A stretch of DNA of 64,000 nucleotides from Margaritispora aquatica (GCA_007644065.1 VJWN01000010.1:620001-684000); one strand, 5' to 3'. Positions 48,800 through 60,401 are shown, counted from the stretch's first letter. Numbers and translations: made by a program. Notes: generated by a model not told the origin, from the sequence alone.

Positions 48800-49748
48800 C
48801 TTGAGTATTCACACTTATGAGCTTTCCACTTTCAAACTTTTTGACAACGACAACAAGAAAAGACAGACTTGGAGGACGAAAGCACGATTAGGGAGATCAA
48901 GTCACTTCAAACAAACAACAAATAGAAAGAGAAGAAAAAAAACACCCTCAAGCCCATTCTATTCATCCACCACTACTACCGCTACCACCACTGATTCAAC
49001 CAAAAAAGGACTGAAGACTCGGCATCACATCAAACACCAAGACGCCAAAACCCAAGACCATCACAATACAACCCGTATCCAACTCTGGAAAAAGCAAAAA
49101 GTAAAAAAGATCCGCACCAAAGAAATCCGTGAGATACGGAGGATTGTCCAATACCCACCCAATAGGGCATATGATAGCTCCCGTCCCCTTTTGCGTGCAC
49201 ATTTGCGGTGATGGTGGAGAATCAACTGATTCAGAGATAGCTGAAGGTCGCTCTGTTTATTTCGCGCTTTGGGGCTCAATCGTCAGCCGCCCCAAAAGCA
49301 AAAAAAGAAGAAAGAGAGAAAATATCGTAGCTCACTTTCTTGGCCTGATGATGAGGTCTCACTTGCGGGTTTGTGGTTGGAAGGTTGGAAGGAGGGCTGA
49401 TGGACTATCTATCGGCTTGGCGAAATTGGCTGAAGAATAAATTGACCACGGCGTCAGAGGAGCTGGCAGATATTGAATACGGCTACTTGAGGCTGCTTCG
49501 TGTAACTGTGCTAAATGATGACCGTACCCTTTCGCCTTGGAAAACTACTTCGTGACATGGAGAGATTGGAACCTGGATATATGTGTTGATTTTGAAAAAC
49601 TGTAAAGTTTTCGTACCTAAAATCCCGCCAGAGCGCCCGCTAAATAGACTTTCTTCCAGTCTCATAGATACCTATACACCTATACACCGATTGATTGTCA
49701 TTATATACACACGAAATGAACATTCTCATCCATCAACCCATTTGCAGC
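48800..49748. other. Intergenic region between the two paralogs
   Basis: 949 bp, A-rich on the plus strand. A 163-codon plus-strand frame overlapping the 5' end of paralog A has only Lys/Thr-rich low-complexity sequence and is not called. Confidence 0.5.
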
Positions 49749-51129
49749 TCACTGCTGTCCATGCCGAAGGTCTGGAGATACACTATAATCGGGTTGTGCC
49801 ACTGAATTGCGGTTTCCATTCGAGACAACACTAACACCGCCAACCGATTTCCGCTTAGGAACAGGACTACCCAACTGAGATGGTGTTGATCCCAACTCCT
49901 GCGCTGCTGGCTTTTCGACATATACGTACTCCGACCCTGCCATTTCCGCAACTATAGGTTGATATTGTGTGTTGGCCCCGTATTGAGTTTGTGGTTTGTA
50001 GTATTCAGCAGGTTCTGCTGCGCGCCATGCTTCTCCAATCTCGACTGGTCCAGGAGGAGGACCTTGTTCATGATCGTTTAGTCCGATTTCTGATGGCTGA
50101 GAACTCTTTGGCTTCTTGCCGTATTTCTTTAGGATATACAGTGCAGCGAGGGCGAAAATAGCAATTATCGCAAGTCCACCAATCACTCCTCCAACAATTG
50201 GCCCTATCATAACAGCTTTTGCTGCTGCGGGTGCGGGTGCGGGCGTTGTAGTTGGTGATGACGTGGTGGAGGAGCTAGTAGTTGTGGTCCCTGAAGTCGC
50301 AGTACTGGAAGTCCTTGAGGAGGTCCTAGAGGATGTGGAGCTGTCTCTGATATTGGAGGATGTAAGGGTTCGATCAGTTTCGCCGTTGTAGGTCGTGGAT
50401 GCTAAGAGCCATGTTGAACGTGATACACTGTCGCAATAGTAATCTTGGGCTGACGCTTGAGGATATCGGATGCTACCACAGTACGGAGAAGCTGAAGCTG
50501 TGCTGAATATGATATTAGCCACCGCCGAATAAAGAATGCCCTCGCCAGTTCATATTTATCCAGTTCTATGACGCGCATGGGAAGAAGTTGTCGCATTGCA
50601 CTCTTGGAATAATGGAGAGCTCACCATTTCAATGTATTGGCATCAAATCGACAGGCATCGTCGCATGCACTCTGGCTCGAAAATGCTTTGGCATCCACAC
50701 ATTTCGTCCGAATGTAACAGTTTTCAACGTCCGTACAGCATCCAACAGCTCCGAATGTTGATGTTGCTGTGACTGGAAAAAAAACACAGGTTTGGGTACT
50801 CGTGGGGCATGCGAAGTCAGCACCTGTACACAAGTCAGCACGTCGTATAAGAGCAAAAGTCATCAGGAAAGATGCTATTTACCAGCTGATCCTGAAATAT
50901 AACCACAAGTTTTGTCTGGTGAAAGTAGAACGTATTGCGCGGCATTTGTCAGATATGCCCTTCTCAACAACTCAGGAGGTAGCAGAGGATCTGCTGTTGG
51001 GCGTGGTGACCATCCCGTTGGATCCAGATCTCGAGTAATTGGTGTTGCTCGGGGTAACTTGATTAAAGAAGCTTGCGCAAGAGATTGTGAGAGTGCGAGC
51101 ACAAAGCTTAGTGACAGTATTGAGGCCAT
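49749..51129 (-). CDS. Cys-rich single-pass surface protein, paralog B
   Basis: Three exons on the minus strand, 51129-50883, 50823-50625 and 50502-49749, encode 399 residues. A signal peptide (MASILSLSFVLALSQSLAQA) is followed by ELLRR at 53-57 and CGYISGS at 75-81, the same positions as in paralog A. The ectodomain continues with CC, TKCVD, TLKCT, YC and a final C, then a long Ser/Thr-rich region. The transmembrane helix is IGPIVGGVIGGLAIIAIFAL and a 110-residue cytoplasmic tail follows, rich in Pro, Tyr and Ser. The extra intron lies inside TLK|C; paralog A has none there. Probably a plasma-membrane glycoprotein; signalling is inference. Confidence 0.87.
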
Positions 51130-51885
51130 TTTGAAAGCTTACTTTGATAGACAGAAAATTAGGAAGCACGACGACTTACGAGATGCAACGACGAGGTCAA
51201 GCGGGGATGTACCGGTTAGAAACTCTAAGGACTTCCCAAGAAGATGAAGAAGATTGCGATTTGCCATAGCCCACAACAAGCGCCAGTTGAAGGAGCAATG
51301 CCACCATGACAGCAGGGTGTTGATCTTCTCGTAAGGTGAGATTTAGCAGGGCTAGGCTCATGCTTAACCTTGCACAAAGCCTGAACAACCAATTAAAAGG
51401 TCGAATACGTGCAGAAAAGGATGCGGCACAGCGATGGGGGCCGTTTGGTATCCCTGAAGAAATGGACGTGCAGAACGTCAAACCAGCCACATGGAATGGC
51501 AGGATGATAATGAATGGGATGAAGATGGCTACCAGAAGCTGGAGATATTGAAAGGTCTTGACCGTAGGAACCGCATCCTTAGTTAGGTCTTGATGTCTTG
51601 CGTCTTGGGCTCAGTCGTCTTTCCAATCAGGTTGAATCTTTAAATAACTTGGAGGTACTGTACTGTACTGTATTTCTCTTTCTGCCTTTCTTCTCCAACT
51701 TTCGAGGTCTATCGGTTGAATTGTCATTTTCTGTATGTAATTTCCCACAAGCAGGGATATAAGGACTATCATCAGGTAGGGCTTAACTCGATGATACAAT
51801 AGATAGTTGACTTATTGCTCATGATGGTGACCAGACAATAACGAAAGACACCGACTTGTAGACCTAAGTGGCATGAATTGTTATC

Positions 51886-51921
51886 AGTAGTAGTAGTAGC
51901 AGTAGTAGCAGTAGTAGTAGT
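51886..51921. repeat. AGT trinucleotide microsatellite
   Basis: About twelve units of AGT with two AGC interruptions. Confidence 0.85.
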
Positions 51922-52075
51922 GAATTGGAACTTTGAAGACTGAAAAGACGGAAATGACTGAATCGTCGCCAAGGTGCTTGCGGTCAAGGTCAATGTGAAG
52001 GTGGAGGTGGTGGTCGGAAAATTGAAATGGAGGCCCAGGGCAAGATGGATGGATGGTTGGTAGGATATTAAGGTA

Positions 52076-52095
52076 CCAGACCAGACCAGACCAGA
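52076..52095. repeat. CCAGA pentanucleotide repeat
   Basis: Four perfect CCAGA units about 190 bp upstream of the RAD57 start codon. Confidence 0.85.
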
Positions 52096-52284
52096 CCGTC
52101 CTATTTTTAGACCTGGTCCAGATCACGAGACACACGCGTCGCGTCCACTTCTCGTCCATCTTTCGTTCTTTTGGAGCAAAAGTCCACTTGGCTGACACTT
52201 CGGTGACACTTCGGTGATCCTTCAGTGACCCCACCATCACCATCATCGATATCTCAATTCGGAATCCCAACCTCCAATGCCTCC

Positions 52285-53737
52285 ATGACAGACCTCACTG
52301 CCGTACTGCCCGGCTTCCCAGTGCAAAAGTTCGTGAGATTGCTTCCATCTCTTGAGAAGAACTTGGTAACAACTGCAGATCTTCTTACACTTGACTGTGT
52401 GGAAATAGCCAAACGTGCTCAGCTACCACTTCTGGATGTCAAGAGGCTATCAGCCGCAGTCCTCGAGGCGTTGCAAGGCTCACTGGGAATCTATAGTGGA
52501 GGGATATCTGAAACAGTCGATGACCCTCATGAGGTCACGTTGAAAAAGTCGGGAAAAGATGTTCTCAATGCTTGGAATACCATTAGCACCTTGGATGATG
52601 ATCTAGATCGTGCATTGGGGGGTGGAATTCCTGCAGGATACATCACAGAGGTGACAGGTGAAAGGTTGGTTCATGTATTGATGACAGTATCAAAGCAGCT
52701 GCTGATGATATCCTAGCGGCGCGGGCAAAACCCAGTTCCTGCTCACGTTATTACTTGCGGCGCAACTGCCCTCACCTGTTGGACTTTCCAGCAGTGTCTT
52801 GTACATATCTACAGAAAGCCAACTGCCCACAACACGCCTCTCTCAATTACTCGAAACTCATCCAGCACTTGTCAAGGCAGATCACAAGCCCACTCTAGAT
52901 GCCGTGATCAGTATCGTCACACCAGATTTAGAGTCACAAGATCACATTCTTCGATTTCAAGTTCCAGTGGCTATCAAGAAGTATGGAATCAAGCTCATAA
53001 TACTAGATTCAGTAGCTGCAAACTACCGAGCAGAATTTGAGCGTCCTGGAGTCGGAAATGGACGAAGTGGTGGTGCCAACATGGCACAACGAAGTTCTGA
53101 GTTGATAAAACTGGGCCAACTGCTTCGAGATCTGGCCAGGAACCATGGAATTGCAATTGTGGTTGCGAATCAGGTTGCAGATCGCTTCACCAGCGAAAAT
53201 AGGAGCCCATACGGTGGAAACTCGAGTCCGTTTGTGCAGAGACCAAGCCAAAGCAGTCCATTGGCAAGAAGAGGTGAAACCTCTAACATGATGCCGGACA
53301 GCTCGCTTGCTGGGCCTCCATCTAGTATTTCTGTGCATAAGGATTCAACTTTCAAAAGTACTGTTGATCCCATGTGTCTAGATCACCAACAAAGATGGTT
53401 TACTGGTTGGGGAGATGAACAGTATCCCTCTTATCTTGCAGCTAAGAATCAAAAGACACCAAGTCTGGGTCTGATCTGGACTACACAGATAGCTTGTCGC
53501 ATCGCTTTGATCAAAAGACCTGTGTATGGGCGTGTCCTTGTATCCGACGAGGAAACAGACAGAGGGGAGCCGGTGCTAAGAAGATGGCGAAGATGGATGA
53601 AAGTCGTGTTTGCACCCCATACTGCAGGCAGTGGTCCTGGAATTACAGAAGCAGTTGAATTCGAGATCAAAGGAGAAGGACTCCAAGCGGTGCTGAAAAA
53701 GGATAAGACCAACGAGGACGATGGTGTTATGCTGTGA
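52285..53737 (+). CDS. RAD57: DNA repair protein Rad57 (RecA-family Rad51 paralog)
   Basis: Two exons, 52285-52664 and 52717-53737, encode 466 residues. The N-terminal 60 residues resemble a helix-hairpin-helix-like domain. Walker A, GESGAGKTQ at about 125-133, is created across the splice junction. Walker B is LIILDS near 220, followed by VAANYRAEFER, typical of Rad57 and of Xrcc3. A Ser/Pro-rich insertion near 325-375 interrupts the C-terminal half. Rad57 acts with Rad55 to load Rad51 onto RPA-coated single-stranded DNA during homologous recombination in the nucleus. XRCC3-like is the alternative name for the same orthologous group. The ORF continues upstream but without ATG, so 52285 is the start. 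Confidence 0.9.
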
Positions 53738-54137
53738 TGCCTTGTATAATCGAAAATATCATGATTGACGAATAATGCAACTTCGAGATTTCAAACATTT
53801 CTTTAAAGCCGGTCTGTGAGATATAAGATTCTTTACTAAATCTAAGCTTCTGCGGAATGTTGGTGTTGCATGAAGGTAATAGAAACACAGGCACTCGAGG
53901 ACACTTGATTGGGCATTCAAAATGAGCTTAGTCAATATTGTGGTTCGCGACTTCGTGATTTTGGCAACACGTCCACCCCACACCAACACCAGTTACGAAT
54001 TGCGCGCCGCCCAAGCATCATAGGAATAATCACCCGGATCATCAAGGCTTTTGGAAATAGGTAGATTGTATTACAATCCGCACTCGTTACAGCAAATACG
54101 CGTCAGATACCGCGCTTTACACGTCTCAGAGAGGAGG
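53738..54137. other. Intergenic region
   Basis: 400 bp between RAD57 and MIF2, transcribed in the same direction. No gene. Confidence 0.5.
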
Positions 54138-56447
54138 ATGGCTCCAGAAAGTGCATCTGTGCCTAAGCGCAAACCGAAGGAGAGCCAATACTTGTTCAAC
54201 CTTGGTGTGCAGGGAAGGTAGGGATTTAAATCAATATCTATCTGCCTACTCGTTCTGATATAATTGTAGGAAAACTGGACTCACTATTCCTACTGGCGTG
54301 CGCGATGAACATGGACTGGAACCAATGGATCACCTCTTCTCATCTCCTGAGAAGCCCAAAGAGAAACCCGCAAAGCACCTCAATGGCAGCGGAAACCATG
54401 CGAACGCGACTCTGTCTGAAGAGGAGGATATGGATGTTGTCGATAGTATGTTGGTACTCATTGGAGATGGCAGATAGATTGTTGACTATGTACCAGGCAC
54501 AATTCCAGAACCTTTCGATGTGATCGCAGAACGAAAACGCGCTGGAATGCGACTCCCTCCTCCTCGCTCCAAATCACCAATCAAGACATATTTAAAATCA
54601 CCAGCAAGAAGGCATCCATCGATGGGACTGTCGTCTCCAAGCAGACCTGCTGCTGTAGTGCCCAGAGCAGCTTCAACTGCCGCGCCAGTGAGGAGGAGGC
54701 TTGACTTTTCAAATAACAGCTTTGACGAAAGCGGAGATCAATCCGAGAATTATACCTCGCCGCAGAAACGGGGTGGATCTGCCATGCCTGCAATCAGCAC
54801 ATCGAAAATTGGACAGAGCAGTATGCTTCAACCAGTGCTAAACAGCCCCCCGAACGAGGCAGACGATTCTCTCCGGGACGAGTCAGCATTATTGCCCGAA
54901 GAGGATGAGTTTCAATTATTAGATGCGACTGGAGAGGACGATATGCAAGGCTTGGAGGGGCCCGAAGAAGAATCGCGAGCGGAGGAAGAACCTGAGCCAG
55001 AAGAAAGCCCGGAACCTGTCCAGTTAAAGAAAGGAAAAGGCAAAGCAAAAGCGGTAGAAGTTGAGGTAAAGCAGGCTGCTGCCAAAAGAGGAAGACCAAA
55101 GAAGCAAGCTCAACCCACGATCCAGGAAGAAGATGATGATACTCCTGTGAGTCCAATTGCCGAGGTGGTTGGACCAACAAAGAAGAAAGGAGGACGGCCG
55201 AGAAAGAATCCTCTACCAGAGATAGTCCAGGAAGAGGAACAGCCGAGTCCAGCAGCCCATTCACCTGAGATTGTGAAAGCTGCAAAAAAGCCAGCGGGAA
55301 GACCCAAACGGCCGCTTGTTAAAGAGCAGTCTGAAGAATCTCGATCAGATATAGGCGAAGAAGAGGAACAGGCTCCGTCGCCGGAGGTAGTAAGACCTCC
55401 GAAAAAACCAACAGGAAGACCCAAACGACCAGTCGTTGCAGAGGAAGAGGAAGAACCTCGACCCGCCAAACGGAGTCGTCATTCTCTTGAAGGTCAAAAA
55501 ACTACAGCAGGTAAAGGGCAGGCAAAAGAGGTAGCTGCACCTAAAATTGCTTCGAAAGCGAAGGGTCGCAAACCCAAGTTGGACGCCATTGCCGAATCAG
55601 ATTCGCCCCTCGTTATCCGTGGCCCTCCTATCCCAAGAAACAATCCAGGCTTATTCATTTTCCGAAGAGAAACGCCGATGGAAGGAGTGGGATTTAAACA
55701 AACACGCTCTGGTCGGAACTCTATAAAGCCTGTAGACTACTGGAGAGGCGAGAAAATCGAATATAACACGGATGCGACAGAAGATCCGTTTGGCAAGAAG
55801 AACTTCCTAATGCCGACCATCAAAGAAGTTGTGCGCACTGATGCTGTCGAACAACCACGAAAAGCCAGAGCGAAATCAAGAGCACCAACCAAAGCCAAGA
55901 AGCGTGCAGAATCGGAATCAGAGGATGAAGCGGAGCTAGAACCCTGGGAATTGGAGCCCGGCGTTGTGCATGGCGAGATCAGAGTCTGGGATCCCATTGA
56001 TCAGCTTGGATCGCAATCAGAAGAACTCGAGCAAGAAATTGCCTATGCTGCTGGTGCGATCGTCACAGTTCCAATACCTAACGCAAGTTTTCGATTTGCC
56101 AAGACTCTCACGCTTCCGTTCTTTGGATCTGGGATGGTGGAACTTCCTCCAGGGGGTGTCAAGAAGCTAAAGAATTCAAGGAAGATGCAAATGGTATTTT
56201 TTGTACATAGGGGTAGAGTTCAGGTGACTGTAAACGATACCATCTTTCGGATCGGTCAGGGTGGAATGTGGCAGGTTCCAAGAGGTGAGTTTGCGTTTCT
56301 CACTGCTTCTTATTTGGACATCTCGGCTAACGTGACCCAGGGAATTTCTACAGTATTGAAAACGACTACGACAAGGAGGCTAGGATCTTCTTCTCCCAAG
56401 GCTGCGAGGCGGTCGTTGAGGAATCGGGAGAATCAACTTCTCATTGA
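54138..56447 (+). CDS. MIF2: Inner kinetochore protein Mif2/CENP-C
   Basis: Four exons, 54138-54217, 54270-54445, 54497-56284 and 56341-56447, encode 716 residues. The N-terminus (YLFNLGVQGRKTGLTIPTGV) is the Mif2 N-terminal region that contacts the Mis12 complex. The middle is acidic and Lys-rich, with four AT-hook-like GRP cores (GRPKK, GRPRK, GRPKR, GRPKR) around residues 280-395. The CENP-C signature is TRSGRNSIKPVDYWRGEKIE at about 488-508, which binds the CENP-A nucleosome. The C-terminal cupin (about 600-716), with FFVHRGRVQVTVN and MWQVPRGNFYSIENDYDKEA, forms the dimer. The last join at 56284/56341 restores the cupin; without it the frame ends in unrelated sequence. Confidence 0.95.
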
Positions 56448-56889
56448 GCAGAGCAGAAAGGGCTCGAGTGGTTGTATAGCATTTGTATAGGGGCTTATAC
56501 CAGGCGCGTGAAGGGCGTTTTTGCTTTTTATGATATCATGGACTTTGGTGTGCCTTTAGCGTAGTCTCCTGCCAAATTCAAGTTATACCGAGATTCGAAT
56601 GATCTCGGGCGTCTCAAACGTGGTCTGCAAATAAGTTGTGATGACGATGTCCCCTTCTCGACACTGTCAAAATTCGTCACTGTCGACGACGGCGAAATAG
56701 CTGGATATACCTTGACGTAGGGGTGGAAGTAAGATTACCTCGAAATGTGCCTGCTCAAATGCCACACACGTGGAAGAGAATGAGAATATATATACCAAAC
56801 GAAAAAAACACGGGCTCCAAGGGAGATTTCCTTCACGTGAATACCTTAACGAGACTTGTATACTTTTGTATACCTGGGTATTTAGCTAG

Positions 56890-56968
56890 GTTTTGGCTTG
56901 GGCTTTGGCGTTGGCTTTGGCTTTGGCTTTGGCATTGGCATTGGTTTTGGTTCTGGTTTTGGCATGGC
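56890..56968. repeat. Hexanucleotide TTGGCT-like array
   Basis: About 13 units, mostly TTTGGC or its variants GTTGGC, TTGGCA and TTGGTT. Confidence 0.85.
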
Positions 56969-57756
56969 TTTGACGAACACGGATTTAACCAGCCAGCCTC
57001 GCTTAGTCGAGACGTAGGGTCTTTCTCGGAAGGGGAAACTTGTGCTCCTTGAGGTACTTTTGTGTAAACACCTTACTTGAGGTTCTTTTTGGGAGTTTGA
57101 GGCTTGTTGTTAGCTCGTTACTTTACTCGGTTAGCTCAATGATTCGCAAACAGCTGGTAGCGATGAACCCTTGGAGTCTGAGTTAGTGATGCCTGCTGAT
57201 TGGGAGGGAAGTAATTGAGTTACAAGACCTACCTACATACCTACCAACCAACCTGCCACCACGAAGCGTAGTGCGAGCTTCGTAGGTAGTGACTAGCTCG
57301 GCTCACGCAACGCAATCCTCGCTTGGGGATTTACTTCCACTTCCACTACTACTGCCATTACCACTACCGCCATTACCACTACCATGGCTACTACTGGAAA
57401 CAGCAAAGCTAGCTTATAGTGATAACGAGAGGCTCCTTAGGCTGTCCGTTGGACGGGTGGGAATGAGAATGAGAGCGAGGACGAGGATGAGGGAGGCGTC
57501 GTGATTTATGGTGAGGCGAAGGGAATGGTGATGGTATTATAGGATAAGGTATCTACCTCCAACTATCCTCCTTGAGGGTTTGACAAAGTTGAAATTGGAA
57601 TTGAAACTGATAGTAACAGTAACAGCCAACATACTCGTGCCAAGTTCAACACCCAACAAGGTCCCTCGTGTTCTCTCTCTTTTCCAATTTCCCCATAAAC
57701 AGAGGCTACCTTATGGAAAGAACCTAGGTATACACGCTCCATACTCTCTACTTCCA

Positions 57757-57812
57757 TACTTCCCTACTTCCCTACTTCCCTGTTTCCCTACTTCCCTACT
57801 TCCCTACTTCCC
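57757..57812. repeat. 8-bp TACTTCCC tandem array, seven units
   Basis: Seven 8-bp units; six are perfect and unit four reads TGTTTCCC. Confidence 0.9.
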
Positions 57813-58053
57813 TGTCTTTCTACCCAGGAACTTACTTATTATACACACCTCCTTACTACCTACTGACTTACACGCCCACCCACGTTGGGTAAGTAGCTAG
57901 CCACCTAGGTGCTAGCGAGTAAGTAAGTAAACGCAGTATCGGTTTCTTTCCAGGGGGAGTTCTTTTCTTGAAGGAACATCATTTAAGAACCAAAAAGGAG
58001 GAGGAGGGGTGTAGCGATGGCACATCGCTAATAGTGAATGTGAAAGTGAAAGT

Positions 58054-58083
58054 GATAGGGATAAGGATAGGGATAGGGATAGG
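58054..58083. repeat. GGGATA hexanucleotide array
   Basis: Four to five GATAGG units, one with an A substitution. It is interstitial and not the fungal telomere repeat TTAGGG. Confidence 0.75.
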
Positions 58084-58388
58084 TACTGAGAATATATATA
58101 TACTAGATCTGTATACACACTATATCGCTATGTACAACCAACCGACCAACCAACTAATCAACCAACCAAATCGGTCCAATTGCCATGTACACTAAACTCT
58201 ACAGCGCTCTAAAACAGACTATATCGCTTCGATTTACTTCATGTCACCCAACAATACGTACAACCTCCTATATTCATTTACAACCACCTTCCTCACTTAC
58301 AACTACTCGACTACCCACCTACCCTCCCACTATCCTACCTCTCCCCCTCCCATCTCCCCCTTCCCACCCCACCCCCAAAACTAACCAC

Positions 58389-60401
58389 CTACCTCCTCCC
58401 CCTCCTCGGATCCTCCGCATCCCCCTTCCTAAAATCCCTCACCTCCTTGGTCCCCATACTGCCCATGCCGCCCTCACTCCTCCTCTCCCACCCACCCAGT
58501 CTCACCACAAGACACGTGGCATTGTCGCCATCCTTCGTGACCTCGGTCGCGTACGCCACGACATCTCGCGCGCCTTGCTCGGGCGTCTTGGCCTCTTTCA
58601 CCACGTCGACAATCTCCTGGTCACTCGCGCTGCCACTCACGCCATCCGAGACCAGGACCAAGAACGCGTATTCCGCCGGCGCGAGCTCGACGCGGCGGAT
58701 CTCGGGCTCCGCAGACACGCCGATGCGTTTCGAGCGCATGTCGCCGAAAGAGCGCGTGTTGGCCAGCCCGGACATGCGTTCTTCGCCAAAGGAGTCCGTG
58801 ACAAACGTAGCGGCGTAGCGACGAAGACGCGTGCTCTCGATCGGAGCGCTGGGGTGGTGGTTCGTGGTTAGGGGCTTGGCGAGACCAGTGGCCGTCTCAC
58901 AGAGCAGGATGCGGGTGTCGCCTACGTGGGCGACGACGATGGTGGATGGTGAGGCGGGATGCCAGAATGGAGTTGGCGTGGGTGTGGAGATCAAGACAAC
59001 GGAAGCGGTGGAGCCGCCTATGAAGCGTTTGGGGCCGCCGATGCGATGCTTGGAGGGCGTCATGCGGTAGGAGCGCTCGCCGAGGATGACGGAGTCGTTG
59101 AGTGGCTTGTCCGTGTCGTGGTCGTCTGTATTTTCGGGTTTGCTGGCTTGGACCGTAACGAAATCTAGATCGGCCTTGAGAAATGCGTACATGAGAACCG
59201 TCTCTATAGAAACAGTGCTCTCGGCTGGCATCGAACCATCCGAAGATGAAGGAAGAGAAAAATGCTCCGGCCTAAAGCGTCGGAAATAGCCTCCCACTGT
59301 CTCTTTCCATTCCGCTACCAGGGATTTTTGCAACTCTGCTACCTTGGGCTTGTTCGCTTCTGCACCAGTTGCAGTTTCGCTATCCAGCGCAGGAGTGTCC
59401 TCGGGTTTTCGATACCTGCCATCACCACCTTGCTCCGGCACATTCATAGCATCTTTGACCTCATCAGTGCCCTTCATCTCGATCCGCTCCAAACTCTCTC
59501 TTCCCTTAGCAGCCAACTCGCTACCCCCTGCCTCCTCCTTACTTATGCTTCCGACATCCCTCTCCCCCGCCTTCTCCTTAGCCTTCCTCAAACTCGAGCC
59601 CAACTCAAACTTCTCCGCCGAATTCTCAATATACCCATGCAGCTCCTCCCTCAAAAACTCACTACACTCGCTGCCCCCATGCCCATCAAAGACCCCAAAG
59701 TAAAAGACCTGCGGATCACCACTCGCTCCATCTGCACTCGTGCCTCCCCCACCCACCGCACCTTTCCCACTGCGACTTAATGAAATCGGGGCTCGCTTTG
59801 CGAACGCGGGTATCTCAATCGTGCCAGCTTGGTATGCATCCTCATTGTAAGGCCGCTGCCCTCTTGACAAGGAGACGCCGAAGTGGTGCTTCGCGCTCCG
59901 CAACGGGATACGCACGACCGTCAGCTCGCGCGAGGCGCCGAACATGGGTGGTGCGGCGGCGGCAGCTCGCGCGCTGGCGTTGGCATTGTGCGGCGTGGAT
60001 GCGGAGCGAGGTAGCTTGTGGTGCGGGCCAGCAGATGAGCGGGAGTCGGGGTGCAGAGAGGAGGAGGGGAGGTTCGTAACGAAGTAGTCATGGAAATGAC
60101 GGGACTGGTCTGCTTGTTGTCGCAGATCTGATGCCGGGCTTGAGAGTCGTAGGCTCCGTATGCAATTGCCCCTCAAGGAGTGGGAGTATGTGCGTCGTTG
60201 TTGGTGAGAAGAGGAGGAGGAGGAGGAGGAGGCAGCCGGACGAGAGGAGACATTCCCACTCCCGGATTTGCTGAGGAAGGTCGATATGAAGTCTACAATC
60301 GTCGTTAGAAAACAGCTCTCGCAATGTAGTTGAGGATACAAACCATAAGAATCTGCCAATGACCAAGGGCCTCTCTTCCCAGAACACTTGATGCTCGACA
60401 T
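58389..60401 (-). CDS. PTC6: Mitochondrial-type protein phosphatase 2C (Ptc6-like)
   Basis: Minus-strand frame of 670 residues from ATG at 60401, open throughout. A 51-nt stretch at 60293-60343 has GTTTGT donor, CTAAC and TAG acceptor marks and could be an in-frame intron, giving 653 residues. The N-terminal 150 residues are Ser/Arg-rich with QQRRTYSHSLRGNCIRSLRL, a likely mitochondrial presequence. The PP2C core shows SRGQRPYNEDAYQAG, FYFGVFDGHGG, VAHVGDTRI, ANTRSFGDM and FLVLVSDGVSGSASDQE, and the DGDNATCLVV end; metal-binding Asp residues are present. A long variable insertion splits the early core. Yeast Ptc6 (Aup1) is a mitochondrial phosphatase linked to mitophagy and pyruvate dehydrogenase. 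Confidence 0.88.
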   Translation of the reverse strand: MSSIKCSGKRGPWSLADSYGLYPQLHCESCFLTTIVDFISTFLSKSGSGNVSSRPAASSSSSSSSHQQRRTYSHSLRGNCIRSLRLSSPASDLRQQADQSRHFHDYFVTNLPSSSLHPDSRSSAGPHHKLPRSASTPHNANASARAAAAAPPMFGASRELTVVRIPLRSAKHHFGVSLSRGQRPYNEDAYQAGTIEIPAFAKRAPISLSRSGKGAVGGGGTSADGASGDPQVFYFGVFDGHGGSECSEFLREELHGYIENSAEKFELGSSLRKAKEKAGERDVGSISKEEAGGSELAAKGRESLERIEMKGTDEVKDAMNVPEQGGDGRYRKPEDTPALDSETATGAEANKPKVAELQKSLVAEWKETVGGYFRRFRPEHFSLPSSSDGSMPAESTVSIETVLMYAFLKADLDFVTVQASKPENTDDHDTDKPLNDSVILGERSYRMTPSKHRIGGPKRFIGGSTASVVLISTPTPTPFWHPASPSTIVVAHVGDTRILLCETATGLAKPLTTNHHPSAPIESTRLRRYAATFVTDSFGEERMSGLANTRSFGDMRSKRIGVSAEPEIRRVELAPAEYAFLVLVSDGVSGSASDQEIVDVVKEAKTPEQGARDVVAYATEVTKDGDNATCLVVRLGGWERRSEGGMGSMGTKEVRDFRKGDAEDPRRGRR

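Larger units (their letters stand above)
51130..52284. promoter_or_regulatory. Divergent region between paralog B and RAD57
   Basis: 1155 bp. It contains a trinucleotide AGT/GTA array (51886-51921), four CCAGA units (52076-52095) and a short imperfect GACACTTCGGT duplication near 52195-52215, just before RAD57. A 97-codon minus-strand frame at 51197-51490 is hydrophobic but unsupported. Confidence 0.5.
56448..58388. other. 1.9-kb convergent intergenic region with many simple repeats
   Basis: No gene is supported. Contains a TTGGCT-type hexamer array (56890-56968), ACCTACCT blocks (57229-57290 and about 57890-57930), an 8-bp TACTTCCC array (57757-57812), a GGGATA array (58054-58083) and a CCAAC-type tract (58135-58168). 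Confidence 0.6.

Noticed and set aside
48720..49211. Plus-strand 163-codon frame
   Set aside because: Low-complexity Lys/Thr/Arg sequence overlapping the 5' end of paralog A on the opposite strand; no homology signal or codon bias.
51197..51490. Minus-strand 97-codon hydrophobic frame
   Set aside because: No signal or splice context and no domain; sits in the divergent promoter region between paralog B and RAD57.
58054..58083. Interstitial telomere-like repeat
   Set aside because: The unit is GGGATA, which is not the fungal telomere TTAGGG; it is a simple microsatellite among several others.
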